Source: Schistosoma haematobium (Eukaryota > Platyhelminthes > Trematoda > Strigeidida > Schistosomatidae). Taken from it: a stretch of DNA of 64,000 bases. The stretch lies in the NCBI RefSeq assembly GCF_000699445.3, contig NC_067196.1, forward strand, positions 88,700,364 through 88,764,363, given 5' to 3'. Position 1 is the stretch's first letter. Every line of letters starts with the position of its first letter. Below are positions 33,021-43,460 of this stretch, in pieces. The notes under the pieces were generated by a model, which worked only from the letters and a program-made list of their open reading frames with translations, was not told the DNA's origin and did not search any database. The position numbers and the translations under genes are program-made.

Positions 33021-33205
33021 GAAGCGATTGACGTTAGACCACCGTTGGGAACCTGAAAGCACTGGACGGCCGTTGCGTCCTGTTGTAGGACTTCTCAGTA
33101 GTGCGGATCCACGATCCCATGATGTGGGATTTTAACCCAAGATCTATCAGTCTCGCACGCGATCACTTAACCTACTGGACCGCTGTTGCGGCATCCAATG
33201 GTGTA
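33010..33205 (-). repeat. Family-2 SINE at the outer end of B'
   Basis: Minus strand: head relic (CAGCGGTCCAGTAGGTTAAG), B-box relic, ribozyme with both core arms changed (CTGAGAAG, GACGCAAC) and tail sharing CCCAACGGTGGTCTAAC with the fragment at 9985-10060. Confidence 0.75.
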
Positions 33206-33418
33206 TATGGTGAATGTGAATTGTATAAAAGAGATTAATACATTAACAATTAAGGTAATTTATTTGTTATATATTCTGTTCATATAAAGAGGTTTATTGA
33301 TCGGCAGTGACAACTAGTAAAAAAATATACATAAACATAATAAACATTTCTGAATATTTAGATCTTGTTAGTTAATAGCTGTCTATAATTGGATAAATTA
33401 AGATCACAGTAAATTGTT
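33206..33418. other. AT-rich spacer
   Basis: No supported feature. Confidence 0.5.
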
Positions 33419-33419
33419 A

Positions 33420-33957
33420 AATTGTAATTTTAATAGTCGAGATCATGAATCAGCGTGGAAAACCTAGAAGTATTGTACAGCCGTTTCGTCCTATTACGGG
33501 GCTCCTCTACAGTGCGGATCCGCGACCCCGCTTCGCGAGACCCGAACTCAGGACCTATCGGTCATGCACGCGAACGCTTAACGTTTATTCCGTTGAGCCA
33601 GCCGGCATCCAACGTTGTTAATGTCTAACTTCAACTATTACACGAAATTGAGCGACATATTCATCATTGTCCTCAATGAGTTGCTAACTGACAACAGACC
33701 CGGTTGATTTTGATGGAGTTTTGTTCTCTGGGTTGGATGGTTTGGTCTTGGAGCTTTCATCGTTCTTCTGAACGACATCATCAGCAAAAACTTCAGACCA
33801 AACCATCCAGCTCATAGAACAAAACTCCATCAAAATCATCCACCTGAGCTACAAATCTTATCCACCAGACCCGGCTGAACTCCACTGGTCACTGCTTCTC
33901 ACTAGAATTTCGGAAAATACCTCTTGAAGGCAGTCACTAGCGAACATATGTTGATTG
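33420..33957 (-). repeat. Full-length family-2 SINE interrupted by a palindromic insertion
   Basis: Minus strand: leader (ATATGTTCGCTAGTGACTGC), head, B box, ribozyme (CTGTAGAGG..., GACGAAACGG) and tail. The leader is split by 33708-33865, listed next. Confidence 0.8.
33708..33865. mobile_element. Palindromic DD element inserted with a 13-bp target duplication
   Basis: The 158-bp insert has inverted arms (GATGGAGTTTTGTTCTCTGG ... CAAAACTCCATC; GGATGGTTTGGTC ... GACCAAACCATCC). It is bordered by CAGACCCGGTTGA (33695-33707) and CAGACCCGGCTGA (33866-33878), a 13-bp duplication with one difference, inside an otherwise continuous SINE. No ORF. Confidence 0.8.
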
Positions 33958-34190
33958 ATATCACAAGGGGTTTTGTGGACATAATAGTAATTTGTTAATA
34001 GTTGAGATCATGAATGCTTGGTTCGAATCTCACGAGGCGGATTCGTGGATGCGCAATGCTGAGAAGTTCCACAATAAGACGAAACGGCCAACCAGTGCTT
34101 CCAGGTTTTTCATGGTGATCTAGTTTCAATTGACTCATGATCACAACTATTGAAATTACTATAATATTCATAAAAACTCCTTCTAATGTT
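33958..34190. repeat. Family-2 SINE pieces: minus tail then plus B box, ribozyme and tail
   Basis: 33958-34010 is a minus-strand tail attached directly to the leader of the preceding SINE (head-to-tail junction). At 34015 it turns to a plus-strand copy from the B box (GGTTCGAATCTCACGAGG) through CTGAGAAG/GACGAAAC to the tail. Confidence 0.7.
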
Positions 34191-34420
34191 AAATTGTAAT
34201 TATAAATGTTTGCCATTAATCATAAACGACTTTTTATTAACTGATGTGTTCAAAAACTAATAAGACTGGGAAAATCAAGTTTTTACTTCGACACTGTAGT
34301 GAAATATACAAGGATTCATACAAATGATTTGAAAATTTTAGTGATTTTCAAAGAGTTCTCTTATAATCTTATCACTTTAATATATAATTATGTAACAGTT
34401 TAATTAGTTAAGTTACTACA
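34191..34420. other. AT-rich spacer
   Basis: No supported feature. Confidence 0.5.
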
Positions 34421-34424
34421 TTAC

Positions 34425-34505
34425 ATACTAGGACAAAATGGTCATCCAATGCTTCCATGTTTTCCATGGTGGTCTAGCTTTAATTAACTCATGATTTCGA
34501 CTCAT
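34425..34505 (+). repeat. Family-2 SINE, truncated at hammerhead stem II
   Basis: Starts ACTAGGACAAAATGG and continues through CCATGTTTTCCATGGTGG to the tail. Confidence 0.7.
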
Positions 34506-34632
34506 AGCAACTCACGTGCAATTGAGTTTGTTCACATTTAATTCGGTTTAGTAATTTTGTTAACTTATTAATGAACTGAATCATCCATAGAACAACAACT
34601 TATCTATATCATTGTATCTTTATTATTATTAT

Positions 34633-35044
34633 TGTTGCGAATGTATGAACATGTATGCTTGAGCATTGCTTACTGCCTATGCATTTATTCACGCTACTAG
34701 CCTTACTACTAACCGCTTAATTGACTCGATGTTTCATTCGTTTCACTATTTTTTACATATATGTCCATGTTATTCACGTTCATTGATCTCTCTCTCGCTT
34801 ACTCATACTCATATTCGCTGACTCACTTGCTCGCTCGCTTGCCTGCTTGCCTTTCGGCACAACTCTTTCATGCTTGTTTAACGCACATGTAATTTTGGAT
34901 ATCTGTGTGGGGTTTCATAATAAACGTAATCAACACTTCGTATTCACATTCCGATTAATATACCGTTGGGGCGTTATCTAGGGATGGTTATCAAGACGAA
35001 CTGTATACGAAGTTTCAGGATTATATTGAATACCGACCACCACA
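34633..35044 (+). mobile_element. Possible solo LTR (family unknown) next to a SINE tail
   Basis: The block begins TGTTGCGAATG and ends CACCACA, is less AT-rich than its surroundings and contains AATAAACG near its 3' third (about 34919), like an LTR R/U5 boundary. It is followed by a plus-strand SINE tail (35045-35092). No target duplication was found. Confidence 0.4.
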
Positions 35045-35093
35045 AACTATTGAAATTACTCAAATCTCTACAAAACCCCTTCTGATATTACAT

Positions 35094-35140
35094 TTTTACT
35101 TACTTACAACAGTTACTCCCTTGGAGGGACATAGTTATAT
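35094..35140 (-). repeat. RTE-clade 3' tail remnant
   Basis: TACTTACTTACAACAGTTAC and TCCCTTGGAGG on the plus strand are the reverse of the family's terminal codons and tail; nothing more of the element remains. Confidence 0.5.
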
Positions 35141-35389
35141 TGTAATAATTATCTTATTATATCAATCTATTATGTATTCATCGTCGTTAATAAAGAATCA
35201 ACCGAATAATTTGAAAGAAATTTCAATATTCAAACATATCTTGAACATATATTTATCAATAGATTCATCATTATAATCCATTTGTATGCTTATGATAAAT
35301 CTATTTGATTTGTATCTTCACCTATAATCATTTATATTTTATAAATGTCACCAATTCTTTTCTTTCTTTAATGTCACTCAGTTGCTACT

Positions 35390-35500
35390 TTCATCCTAGT
35401 ATAGCACACCTTAGCAGTGTTCATTCACCATCCAGGATCTATCAATGCTTCCAAATTTTCTATAGTGGTCCAAGTTCAATGGATTCATGAATTCAATAAT
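35390..35500 (+). repeat. Degenerate hammerhead SINE
   Basis: TTCATCCTAGTATAGCAC, CCATCCAGGATC and the tail GTGGTCCAAGTTCAATGG are recognisable but scrambled. Confidence 0.45.
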
Positions 35501-35552
35501 AAACTTACTACTTTCATTCAATTTATACTTAGATAAGAGGGAGTTTCCTCAC

Positions 35553-35582
35553 ACACACACACACATACACACACTCTCTCTC
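35553..35582. repeat. (CA)n/(CT)n simple repeat
   Basis: ACACACACACACATACACAC followed by CTCTCTCT. Confidence 0.9.
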
Positions 35583-35667
35583 CAATATTTCATTTCATTT
35601 GATCATTTCATATTATTACCAATGATATTCATGATCATTAAACTAGATTTACTCTTGTATTATTTAC

Positions 35668-37026
35668 TTATTTACGCCTGTTACTCCCAATGGAGCATAG
35701 GCCGCCGAGCACCATTCTCCAACCCACTCTGTCCTCGGCCTTCTTTTCTAGTTCCATCCAATTCTTGTTCAATTTTCTCATGTCTATTTCCATTTCCCGG
35801 CGTAATGTGTTCTTTGGTCTTCCTCTTTTCCTTTGACTTTGAGGATTCCATGTGAGGGCTCGTCTTGTGACGCAATTGGGTGCTTTCCTCAATGATTGTC
35901 CTACCCACTTCCAGCGCTTCTTCCTGATTTCTTCCTCCACTGGAATCTGGTTTGTTCTCTCCCACAGTACATTGTTGCTAATAGTGTCCGACCAACGGAT
36001 CCGAAGCCTTTTGCGTAGACAACTGTTAATAAACACCTTTATCTTCTGGATGATGGCTTTCGTAGTTCTCCATGTTTCTGCCCCATACAGTAGAACTATC
36101 TTGACATTTGTATTAAAAATCCTGACCTTGGCGTTGATTGACAGACAGTTGTTCCGAGTTCCATATATTCTTCAATTGTAGAAATTCTGCTCTTGCTTTG
36201 CCGATCCGCACCTTCACATCTGCATCAGATCCACTGTGTTCATTAATGATGCTATCCAAATATGTAAAGAAGTTTACATCTTCCAAATGTTCTCCATCAA
36301 TTGTGATTGGATTGGTGCATGTTGTATTGTATCTGAGAACCTTGCTTTTCTCTTTGTGTATATTGAGACCTACTGTTGCTGGGGCCGCTGCCACACTGGT
36401 TGTCTTCTCCTGCATTTGTTGTTGCGTGTGCGATAGGAGAGTCAGATCATCTTTGAAGTCTAGATCGTCCAACTGCATCCCAGATGTCCATTGTATCCCG
36501 TGCTTCCCTTCAGATGTTGATGTCTTCATGATCCAGTCGATAACCAGGAGAAAGAGAAAGGGTGAGAGTAAACAACCTTGCCAAACACCGGTCTTCACTT
36601 CGAACGACTTTGTCAACTATCCTCCATGAGCGATTTTGCAGTGTAGTTCATCATATGAGTTCTGTATGATATTGACCATCATCTGACGCACGCCTTAGTG
36701 TCGAAGAGGTTTCTACAGTGTTGTTCTGTCCACGCTATCAAATGTGTTTTCGTAGTCAATGAAGTTGATGTAGAGTGATGAATTCCATTCAATTGATTGT
36801 TCCACAATGATCCGTAGAGTTTCGATTTGGTCTGTACACAATCTATCCCTACGGAATCCTTCCTGTTGGTCACAAAGTTGGACGTCTACGCAGTCCTTCA
36901 TCCTGTTTAATAATACCCTGTTGAAGACTTTTCCCGGTATTGAGAGAAGAGTGATGCCCCTGTAGTTATCACAGTTGCTGAGATCGCCTATCTTCTTTCT
37001 CTTGTATACCACTTCTTTTTCCATAG
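35668..37026 (-). pseudogene. RTE-clade LINE, longest antisense copy (RT and C-terminus)
   Basis: Minus strand from 37026: RKKIGDLSNCDNYRGITLLS and IPGKVFNRVLLNRMKD (RT motifs 1-2), CDQQEGFRRDRLCTDQI, YINFIDYENTFDSVDRTTL (motif A region, DYEKAF changed to DYENTF), MTKSFEVKTGVWQGCLLSP, MQLDDLDFKDDLTLLSH (motif C region with A to K change), GLNIHKEKSKVLRYN, then the C-terminal [20 protein letters not shown] ... [12 protein letters not shown]. Frames are shifted at 36.65 and 36.1 kb. The 3' end is near 35668; the 5' end is truncated. Confidence 0.9.
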
Positions 37027-37405
37027 TTGCTGTTTATTTTAACATAAAAATAATCATAGTAATAATAATTTTGGCATTTTCACTTTTTTCTATCCCATAT
37101 CCGATCAATCAATATGTCTATCATAATACATATCTATATATATATCGATTGTATAAAAGAGAAAAGAATGTTTTTACAACGGAAGTGAATCGTTTTGTTT
37201 GTTGTTGTGCTTTTTTTCTGTTTTTTTTTCTACTGAACGTCGGTTACTTTTTTTACTATTATTATTATTATCACTTTCGTAGTGAACATACAATTGGTTA
37301 ATAAAATTTATCTTAATTAGTAATCATGATCAATTTGATGTAATTTCAAGTTGATTCTTTCAACAACAAAATAAAAACATAAACTGATTTCATTATTTTG
37401 TAGAC
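37027..37405. other. AT-rich spacer
   Basis: The open frame 36975-37301 (+) is a shadow of the RTE end plus AT-rich spacer. No supported gene. Confidence 0.5.
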
Positions 37406-37407
37406 AA

Positions 37408-37648
37408 TTTAATTACTTACTTATGCTTATGACACCCAATGGAGTATAGACCGCCGACTAGCATTCTCTAATCCTTTCTGTCCTGGGCATTCACCTCTAG
37501 TTAAATACATTTGTTGTTTATTCTTCTTATGTATATTTCTGTTTGTCGGTGTAATGTGTTCTTTGGTTTTCGTCTTCTCCTTTGACCTTGAGGATTCCAA
37601 GTGAAGATTTGCATTGTGACGCATCTTGGTGCTTTCCTTAATATATCT
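37408..37648 (-). pseudogene. RTE-clade LINE 3'-end fragment
   Basis: Minus strand: LRKAPRCVTMQIFTWNPQGQ, RRRKPKNTLHRQTEIYIRRI and a TAAGTAA tail at 37408-37420. It abuts an LTR start. Confidence 0.8.
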
Positions 37649-37649
37649 C

Positions 37650-38066
37650 TGTTATATCCCGATGTGAATAATGAATGGTAACTTTTGGGATCCATTTATG
37701 GACCATTATTATACGTATATTTTTATCGTATAATTGATAAATAACTCAACTATTCATATTCATGTCCCTCTTATTATGAGCTTTATTTCGACCTATGAAC
37801 TATTATTATACGAGTTACCATTCTTGAATTATGTCCTGTCTATTAATTACTACCTCCCTCATTCACAGACACATTTGGCCAAATCTTGCATAAATGTTGT
37901 TTCCTATTTTATGGTACGATGTGGTCTGTTAGGTTGGTATATAAACCTAGTATGTTTGAAATACAGGATCCATATCGCAGAGGCTGAGATTGGTGTTCTG
38001 GACTTAACTGGCTGAGCTAGACGGTAAGCAAGACCGATAAATAATCTAGACTGCTCGTACGGGTCA
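37650..38066 (+). mobile_element. LTR, family F2 (plus)
   Basis: Begins TGTTATATCCCGATG, contains GGTATATAAACC (TATA-like, about 37935) and GTTCTGGACTTAACTGGCTG, all shared in order with the solo LTR at 39221-39598. The right end is diverged or truncated. Confidence 0.65.
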
Positions 38067-38620
38067 AGTAGTAATCAATATTATTTCCAGTAGTAAATTA
38101 ACTAATTTTCAAAAGTTTCACAATCTGGTTCAATAATCTAAACGTATCACACTCAGTAATGATGCATAGAATTTCGCTGGAATTCTTGTTGCACAGTGAT
38201 GAGAACTTATAAAGTGAAAATAAACTGTTATTCAGTCAATACTGATTTTATTGATATGGAATATTAGTTCTTACTTTGCAGATTATATTATGAAAGACAA
38301 TTAACTAGGACAGTGAAAACCAGGAAATGATGAACAAGTATACTATTGAGCAGTATGGAGCCGCTCAAAATTACTCATCTGGGGAATTAACCAGTAATAG
38401 AACTTTTAACCATCATGAATTGTGACTGGTATTTAACTTCCAGATCACTGAATTAACATCTGTTGGTGTATATTTCTGATTTAAATTGACCAGCGATATT
38501 ACAAGATGAACATTTATTCTCACTGATGACACATATAGCACACCGTACCGATATCTCGTAATGGGAATTACTAAACATTTGAATCATTATTCATTAATAT
38601 ATCGTTGTATAAATGATTAA
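38067..38620. other. AT-rich spacer
   Basis: No supported feature. Confidence 0.45.
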
Positions 38621-38624
38621 CTTT

Positions 38625-38985
38625 CCATTATGAATGTCAAAACAATCCCATTGTATGGAGATTACACTTGGAGAACTACAAAAAGTATCATCCAAATCGG
38701 ACAGATATGTACAAACGGTTAGACACACTATATATTCCAGATACACCATCGACAACAACCTATTGCGACAAAGAACAAACAAGCTTCGACATGAGGAAAT
38801 AATCGAACTCTGTCATGAGCCAGCCCTCTACTTAGAATTCTCAGGGCAGAAGGAGAAAAGGAAGATCAGTGAACTTATTGTACTGCGAATCAAAGTCAGA
38901 CATAAAAAAAACAAATAGCACTTGAAAATAAATGGAAAAGAGAGTCCAGAAAAGAGTTGATTGTAGATCTCAGGTCGGTGGCATA
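38625..38985 (+). pseudogene. Old RTE-clade LINE C-terminal fragment
   Basis: Plus strand shows the order of the family C-terminus in diverged form: PLYGDYTWRTTKSIIQ, then NNLLRQRTNKLRHEEI, LYLEFSGQKEKRK and RSVAYF-like codons. Multiple shifts. Confidence 0.65.
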
Positions 38986-39220
38986 TTTTCTACGGAAATC
39001 AAAGGCGTAAGTGATCAATTTGTTACAAGCATAAACCAAAATACACTAACTAACAACAAATTCTGAATAATTTCCAGAAGCGGTTAACAAGTATCAAATC
39101 AAATAAAGAACTGTCTATAATTCAAAACATTCTAGCAGTCATATAATGACAATCTGCTATTCATAAATTCATTTATTTGACTCGTTCAGGTGTGTAGGAT
39201 CGGACGTTCTAATAGGGATC

Positions 39221-39598
39221 TGTTATAACTGTGAAAAAATAATGCTGCTGATTAAGGGGGTAGCGAATTATTGATCAGACCAAAGACGCACAAACACGTA
39301 GAGCGACCTAGGGTTCTGATTGGTCCCGCTTCCCTGTCTAACCCAGCCAGTTGAGTCCAGAACACAAGTTTCAGCCTCGGATATATGAATCATTATATCT
39401 CAAACATACTTTGTTTATATACCAGTCAAGCAGACCACAACGTACCATAAAATAGAAAATAACATTGTACAATAATGGCCAGTAGGAAAATGACACGTTA
39501 AACAAATATTGACCAATAAGATGATACCATTTCATGTCCAAGGATAGCATTAGGCTTAACAGGATAATTTTTGGGATATTTTCCTGAATATCCCAACA
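39221..39598 (-). mobile_element. Solo LTR, family F2, with 5-bp target duplication
   Basis: Minus strand begins TGTTGGGATATTC and ends GTTATAACA; length 378 bp. GGATC occurs immediately on both sides (39216-39220 and 39599-39603). TATA-like GGTATATAAAC and a downstream GC-richer block are present. No internal region, so LTR-LTR recombination is inferred. Confidence 0.85.
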
Positions 39599-39603
39599 GG
39601 ATC

Positions 39604-40160
39604 ATACATCCCAGACAAATCAATTATAATTCAACGTTTTTATTATTTACCGAGCATATATCATTTCATTAAAAAAAGAGAAGCCAAATGCTTCTACTCT
39701 AATGGTTTAATAATTATGCTAATATTTTCTTTTATTATAATCATAAGTTTGATTCAAGTTATCATTTCATTCCTATTGCCATGGTGAATCATTTCTTCAA
39801 TATTCATTTTTCCCTTGTGTAATCAGTTTAAGGATTCTTTATGTGAATCTCTTCAAAAGAAAATAATTTAAATGCAAAGTATACCAACAGGCAGACATGC
39901 ACACCCATTAAGACATATATATATATATCTACGTACATATTGAGAAATATTACTCAAAGGATATAGAGTATGACCTTATTTAACAGATTAAAAAAGGTAT
40001 TATAGAATAAAATTAACAGATTAAAGCTTAACGGTAGAGGATTATGATTAGAAATGACAGTATGAACAACTCATTAGGATAACAGAATGATCAGTTTCTA
40101 TTATTTATCGGAAGCTAACAATTTATATTATCTTGAGTGATCTTTTATTCTATTGATAAT
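39604..40160. other. AT-rich spacer
   Basis: No supported feature; a short (AT)n run near 39919-39930. Confidence 0.5.
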
Positions 40161-40164
40161 TACT

Positions 40165-40510
40165 TGTTTACTTACTCCTGTTACTCATTGTGGAGGAACA
40201 TAAGCCGCCTACTACCATTCTCCATCCAACACTATCCTGGACAATCCTTTCCAATTGTTTTCAGTTGCTATTCATTATATTGATATCTGCTTCCAATTCA
40301 TGATGAAATGTGTTCCTTGGCTTTCCTATTTTCTGTTTCCCTTCACGATTCCAGTTAGGGCTGGCTTCGTAATGCAGTTTGGGGATTTCCATGGTGTATG
40401 TTAAATCAAACTCTAACGTCTTTTCATAAATTCATCTTCAGATGGAAGCTAACTTGCTCTCTTTCAGAGTAGGCTGTTGCTGATGGTATCCAGCTAACGG
40501 AGCTAAAATA
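40165..40510 (-). pseudogene. Old RTE-clade LINE 3'-end fragment
   Basis: Minus strand resembles the family C-terminus (region of SPNCITKPALTGI..., RKPRNTFHHELEADINIMN) with frameshifts and ends in a GTAAGTAAAC tail at about 40172. Confidence 0.7.
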
Positions 40511-41440
40511 TTAGTGAGATAAAAATAGTTTACGGATTAGAAATATAATAGATAGTTGCCCACTTGAAAGATATGGATAAAACAAAATAAGAAAACTGGA
40601 ACTAGATTGTACACGTTACCTTTACATGAAGAGTCTACTTTGAAACGCGGAACTTCCAATGACCCTACAGTGCACAAGTTGACGATTCATGGTTCATTCT
40701 AGGTCAACCCGCTCGGCTTTAAATGCTGCTCTGAAAGATGGTTTTGATGAGTTGACATCATAAAAATTTGTGCAATGTTCGGTACTAAACTGTTAACTGT
40801 TTGGAATTCCTCTGAAGTTTATTTAAACAGAGTTTATATTGCGTCCCATAAGATCTGTGAACGCTTTGCGATGAAATCTTACTGTGATTCTTATTACAAT
40901 CAAACCACAAAAACTTCCGTACATTTTCAGTATGTGAAACAAACTTGAAGATTTTCTACGTTTATTTTTAATTAGTTGATTTAGTTCTATAGGAAATGAT
41001 TCTTTTACTGTCTTAAGCATCCTTTCTTTGGGATTTACATGGAGAAACATCTCATCTTATGAATGATAATTCACTTGATTCTGTAATAATAATTACTAAG
41101 TTCCATTTATTGGGTTTCGAAACAATCAAGAGAAAACTATAATTGATTTAGTTAGACGTGTCTACAGCCTTGCAAGAATTGATCTTCTGTTTGAAGTTCT
41201 AACCAATTCAGCTGATGCAATAATTTATGACGTTACCTTTCAGATATTTGGACTCTTAATGATCTCCAGTAGAACTTAAATTGCTGAATAGTATCATGTT
41301 TGTTTAGCCTATAAATCTGATTGAATGCTCTAGGTTAAGATCCACTATTGATATCAGTCTAAATGATTTTTTTTTAAATACTGTTTCAAAATCCAAGCGA
41401 TTACTTTTCTCACTATAACTTTAGGTTACACTCATTTCAA
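40511..41440. other. Spacer, nothing recognised
   Basis: A 75-codon minus frame at 40823-41050 has no motif I can name; not called as a gene. Confidence 0.4.
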
Positions 41441-41443
41441 TTT

Positions 41444-42401
41444 TGAAAAGAGCAAGAACAAAGATTCTAGCAGAATAGCATGGATTCATTTTTATTTCGT
41501 AGGTTCTCATCAGCTGTTTACAACCTGTGATATTTAAAAATCATAATTACATAATGGGTTTAAATTGCTAACTGAATATTGTAAATATGTACCTAATGTG
41601 AAAGAATATTCTACAACATTAATTGTGACAACAGTTCAAAAGTGGGTTAGAAACAATCGATTACATAATGAATAAACATTGATAGGAATACAGTGATTAG
41701 AGTTCAGTTGAAAGATTATTAATTTGAAAGATAGTTGAAAAAAATAAAATAGAGTGAATGATGTAATAAATGCAAAAGAAAAAAGAAAAAAAATTTATGG
41801 TGTAGTGAAGGAATATTTGTCACCAGGGCAAGGAAAGATTAACCACCGTCTCCTTTTGAATACATAGGTCAGGTTTTTGACGCCTGATGGCAATGGCTTC
41901 AGCAAACTTCAGAAGACTGGAGTTTGGCTGCTTACTAATCACCCTAAAGGATTGTAAGGTATCTACCTGATATCCTGTATCAAGAAGATGTTTGGTGATT
42001 GCACTGTTCAGAGTCTTTTTTTCCCTTGTTCTAAGACTTTTTGGAACATGTTCAAAGAACCTAAGATATGCTCTCCTTTCAGTTCGGCCGATGTAGCTGC
42101 TTTGGCAGGTACACGTAAATTTATAAATACAGTTGGCGGTAACCTGAAAGGGTTGCTTGTCGATCTTTGATTGGGTTATTGAACATGTTGTTTTATAGAG
42201 AATTAAAAGTTTAGCAGCCGGATAAGTTCTGGCTAGCGCTGTATTCAGTCTCTTGTTGATAATTTGTGCGACGTCATCACCTTTCAAGTTAAGATTTATA
42301 TATACTGGCATTTTATTGACCATAGTTATTACCGTCTTCTTTTCCTTGGGCCTTTTATATTTGTCAATAAATTTTTGTGGATAAAAGTTGATACAGGACA
42401 T
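41444..42401 (-). pseudogene. Penelope-like element, 3' half with GIY-YIG endonuclease
   Basis: The 193-codon minus ORF (42401-41820) ends in a GIY-YIG domain of Penelope type: a leading basic linker (FIDKYKRPKEKKT), INKRLNTALARTYPAAKLLI, then CIYKFTCTCQSSYIGRTERR, the catalytic R/H/E region LRFFEH, NSAITKHLLDTGYQVD and a C-terminal RRQKPDLCIQKE. The CxC pair before YIG is typical of animal Penelope elements. The RT half is missing upstream, where the sequence instead folds back (see the next-but-one entry). About 350 bp of 3' UTR with a hammerhead candidate follow. Schistosome Penelope elements are known. The endonuclease frame is intact but the element is not. Confidence 0.85.
41468..41525 (-). 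ncRNA. Minimal hammerhead candidate in the Penelope 3' UTR
   Basis: Minus strand: CAG, core CTGATGAG (41513-41506), minimal stem II with loop AACCTA, core CGAAA (41499-41495), then stem III (ATA ... TAT with an inner ATG/CAT) and CTGC pairing with CAG. Minimal hammerheads are known from Penelope terminal repeats. The cleavage triplet would be ATT, which is weak, so activity is uncertain. Confidence 0.5.
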
Positions 42402-42535
42402 CAGGTAGATACCTTACAATCCTTTAGGGTGATTAGTAAGCAGCCAAACTCCAGTCTTCTGAAGTTTGCTGGAGCCATTGCCATCATTGTATTCTGCTAG
42501 AATCTTTGTTCTTGCTCTTTTCAAAATGATAAAGG
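42385..42535 (+). repeat. Inverted Penelope 3' fragment, fold-back partner
   Basis: Plus strand reads the same protein segment as the minus ORF (HQVDTLQSFRVISKQPNSS, LLKFAGAIA) and then jumps to TTCTGCTAGAATCTTTGTTC, which in the main copy lies just 3' of the hammerhead. The inversion point is within TTGATACAGGA, a sequence present at both joined sites. Confidence 0.85.
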
Positions 42536-43040
42536 GAACTATGTGTATGAAATTTCTCAAAAAACGCCTCCCTGATCAGTTATTTAAGTCATTTCAATTT
42601 GTCAAGAAGTAGCAATTACATTAAGATTACCAACTAGTTAAAAATCTGGCTTCAAGCATTTATTTTTCTTGGTTACTTCCAATTAATTAATATAATTATT
42701 CTATTAAAAAAGAATAATCTATTTGTAAAATCTTAGCGAATGAATCTGAAGTAAATCCAACTTTTCGCCTGGCAATGTGGTCCAAGCTTTTTCAAGGAAA
42801 TGTTACTTCTTTCCTCTTTAATGTCTCATATTAACTCGGCGCCCAAATACTGTAAAATTATTCGATCAAATTTAGATGAAAGTTTTTATTTATAGTTAGT
42901 CTATGTTATTCTATACTGAAACATTCACCTAAAAAACTGTTAATTAATAAGAAATTTCGTTGAATATCAAGATTACTTTATATTACCAATATTTAGTTCA
43001 AACCAATGAAATGAATCCTAACGTTCAAATTTACTCTTAA
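42536..43040. other. AT-rich spacer
   Basis: No supported feature. Confidence 0.45.
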
Positions 43041-43049
43041 TACTAAATT

Positions 43050-43130
43050 TTGATTGGTTACTTCTTATTTAAAATTATTTTATTGACCAATCAAATTGAA
43101 GTATATAACGAAATACCTTATATATACATA
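43050..43130 (+). promoter_or_regulatory. Possible promoter: paired CCAAT boxes and TATA-like site
   Basis: TTGATTGGT and ACCAATCAA form an inverted pair of CCAAT boxes about 35 bp apart, followed by GTATATAACG. This lies about 460 bp upstream of the candidate exon at 43564. Such motifs are frequent by chance in AT-rich DNA, so the call is tentative. Confidence 0.25.
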
Positions 43131-43385
43131 TATAGATCTCATATATCATTGGTCAGAATTCATTTTCTACCATGTAAAATAGTAATCATAAGCACATAAT
43201 AAATTCTACACTTATAATAGGTCATGAACAACATTCCATTATAAAGAAAAATAAAGAAACCATCATTGAATGATAAATGATGTATAATATGAAGAAAAGA
43301 AAAAATCAATATTCAAAATTTTATTTCGTATATTTACAAAAATACAATGGAAAACAACTAAAATTTATCTCGTAACTACATATAT

Positions 43386-43460
43386 AACTAAAAGTTGACA
43401 TCATCATCTTGATCATCATCTTGATCATTATCTTGATCATCATCATCAATAAGATATTTC
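43386..43460 (-). CDS. Possible terminal exon with acidic Asp-rich C-terminus
   Basis: Minus strand: a polypyrimidine tract and AG (TTGTTTTCCTTTTTAAG) precede an open stretch of 23 codons rich in Asp and Gln (DDDDQDNDQDDD...VNF) ending in TAG. AATAAA lies about 65 bp downstream (43330-43320). It could be the last exon of an antisense gene. Equally it could be a (GATCATCATCTT)n-type microsatellite that happens to be open; no upstream exon was found. Confidence 0.25.

Noticed and set aside
35487..35855. 122-codon plus ORF
   Set aside because: Spans a (CA)n repeat and the antisense side of an RTE copy.
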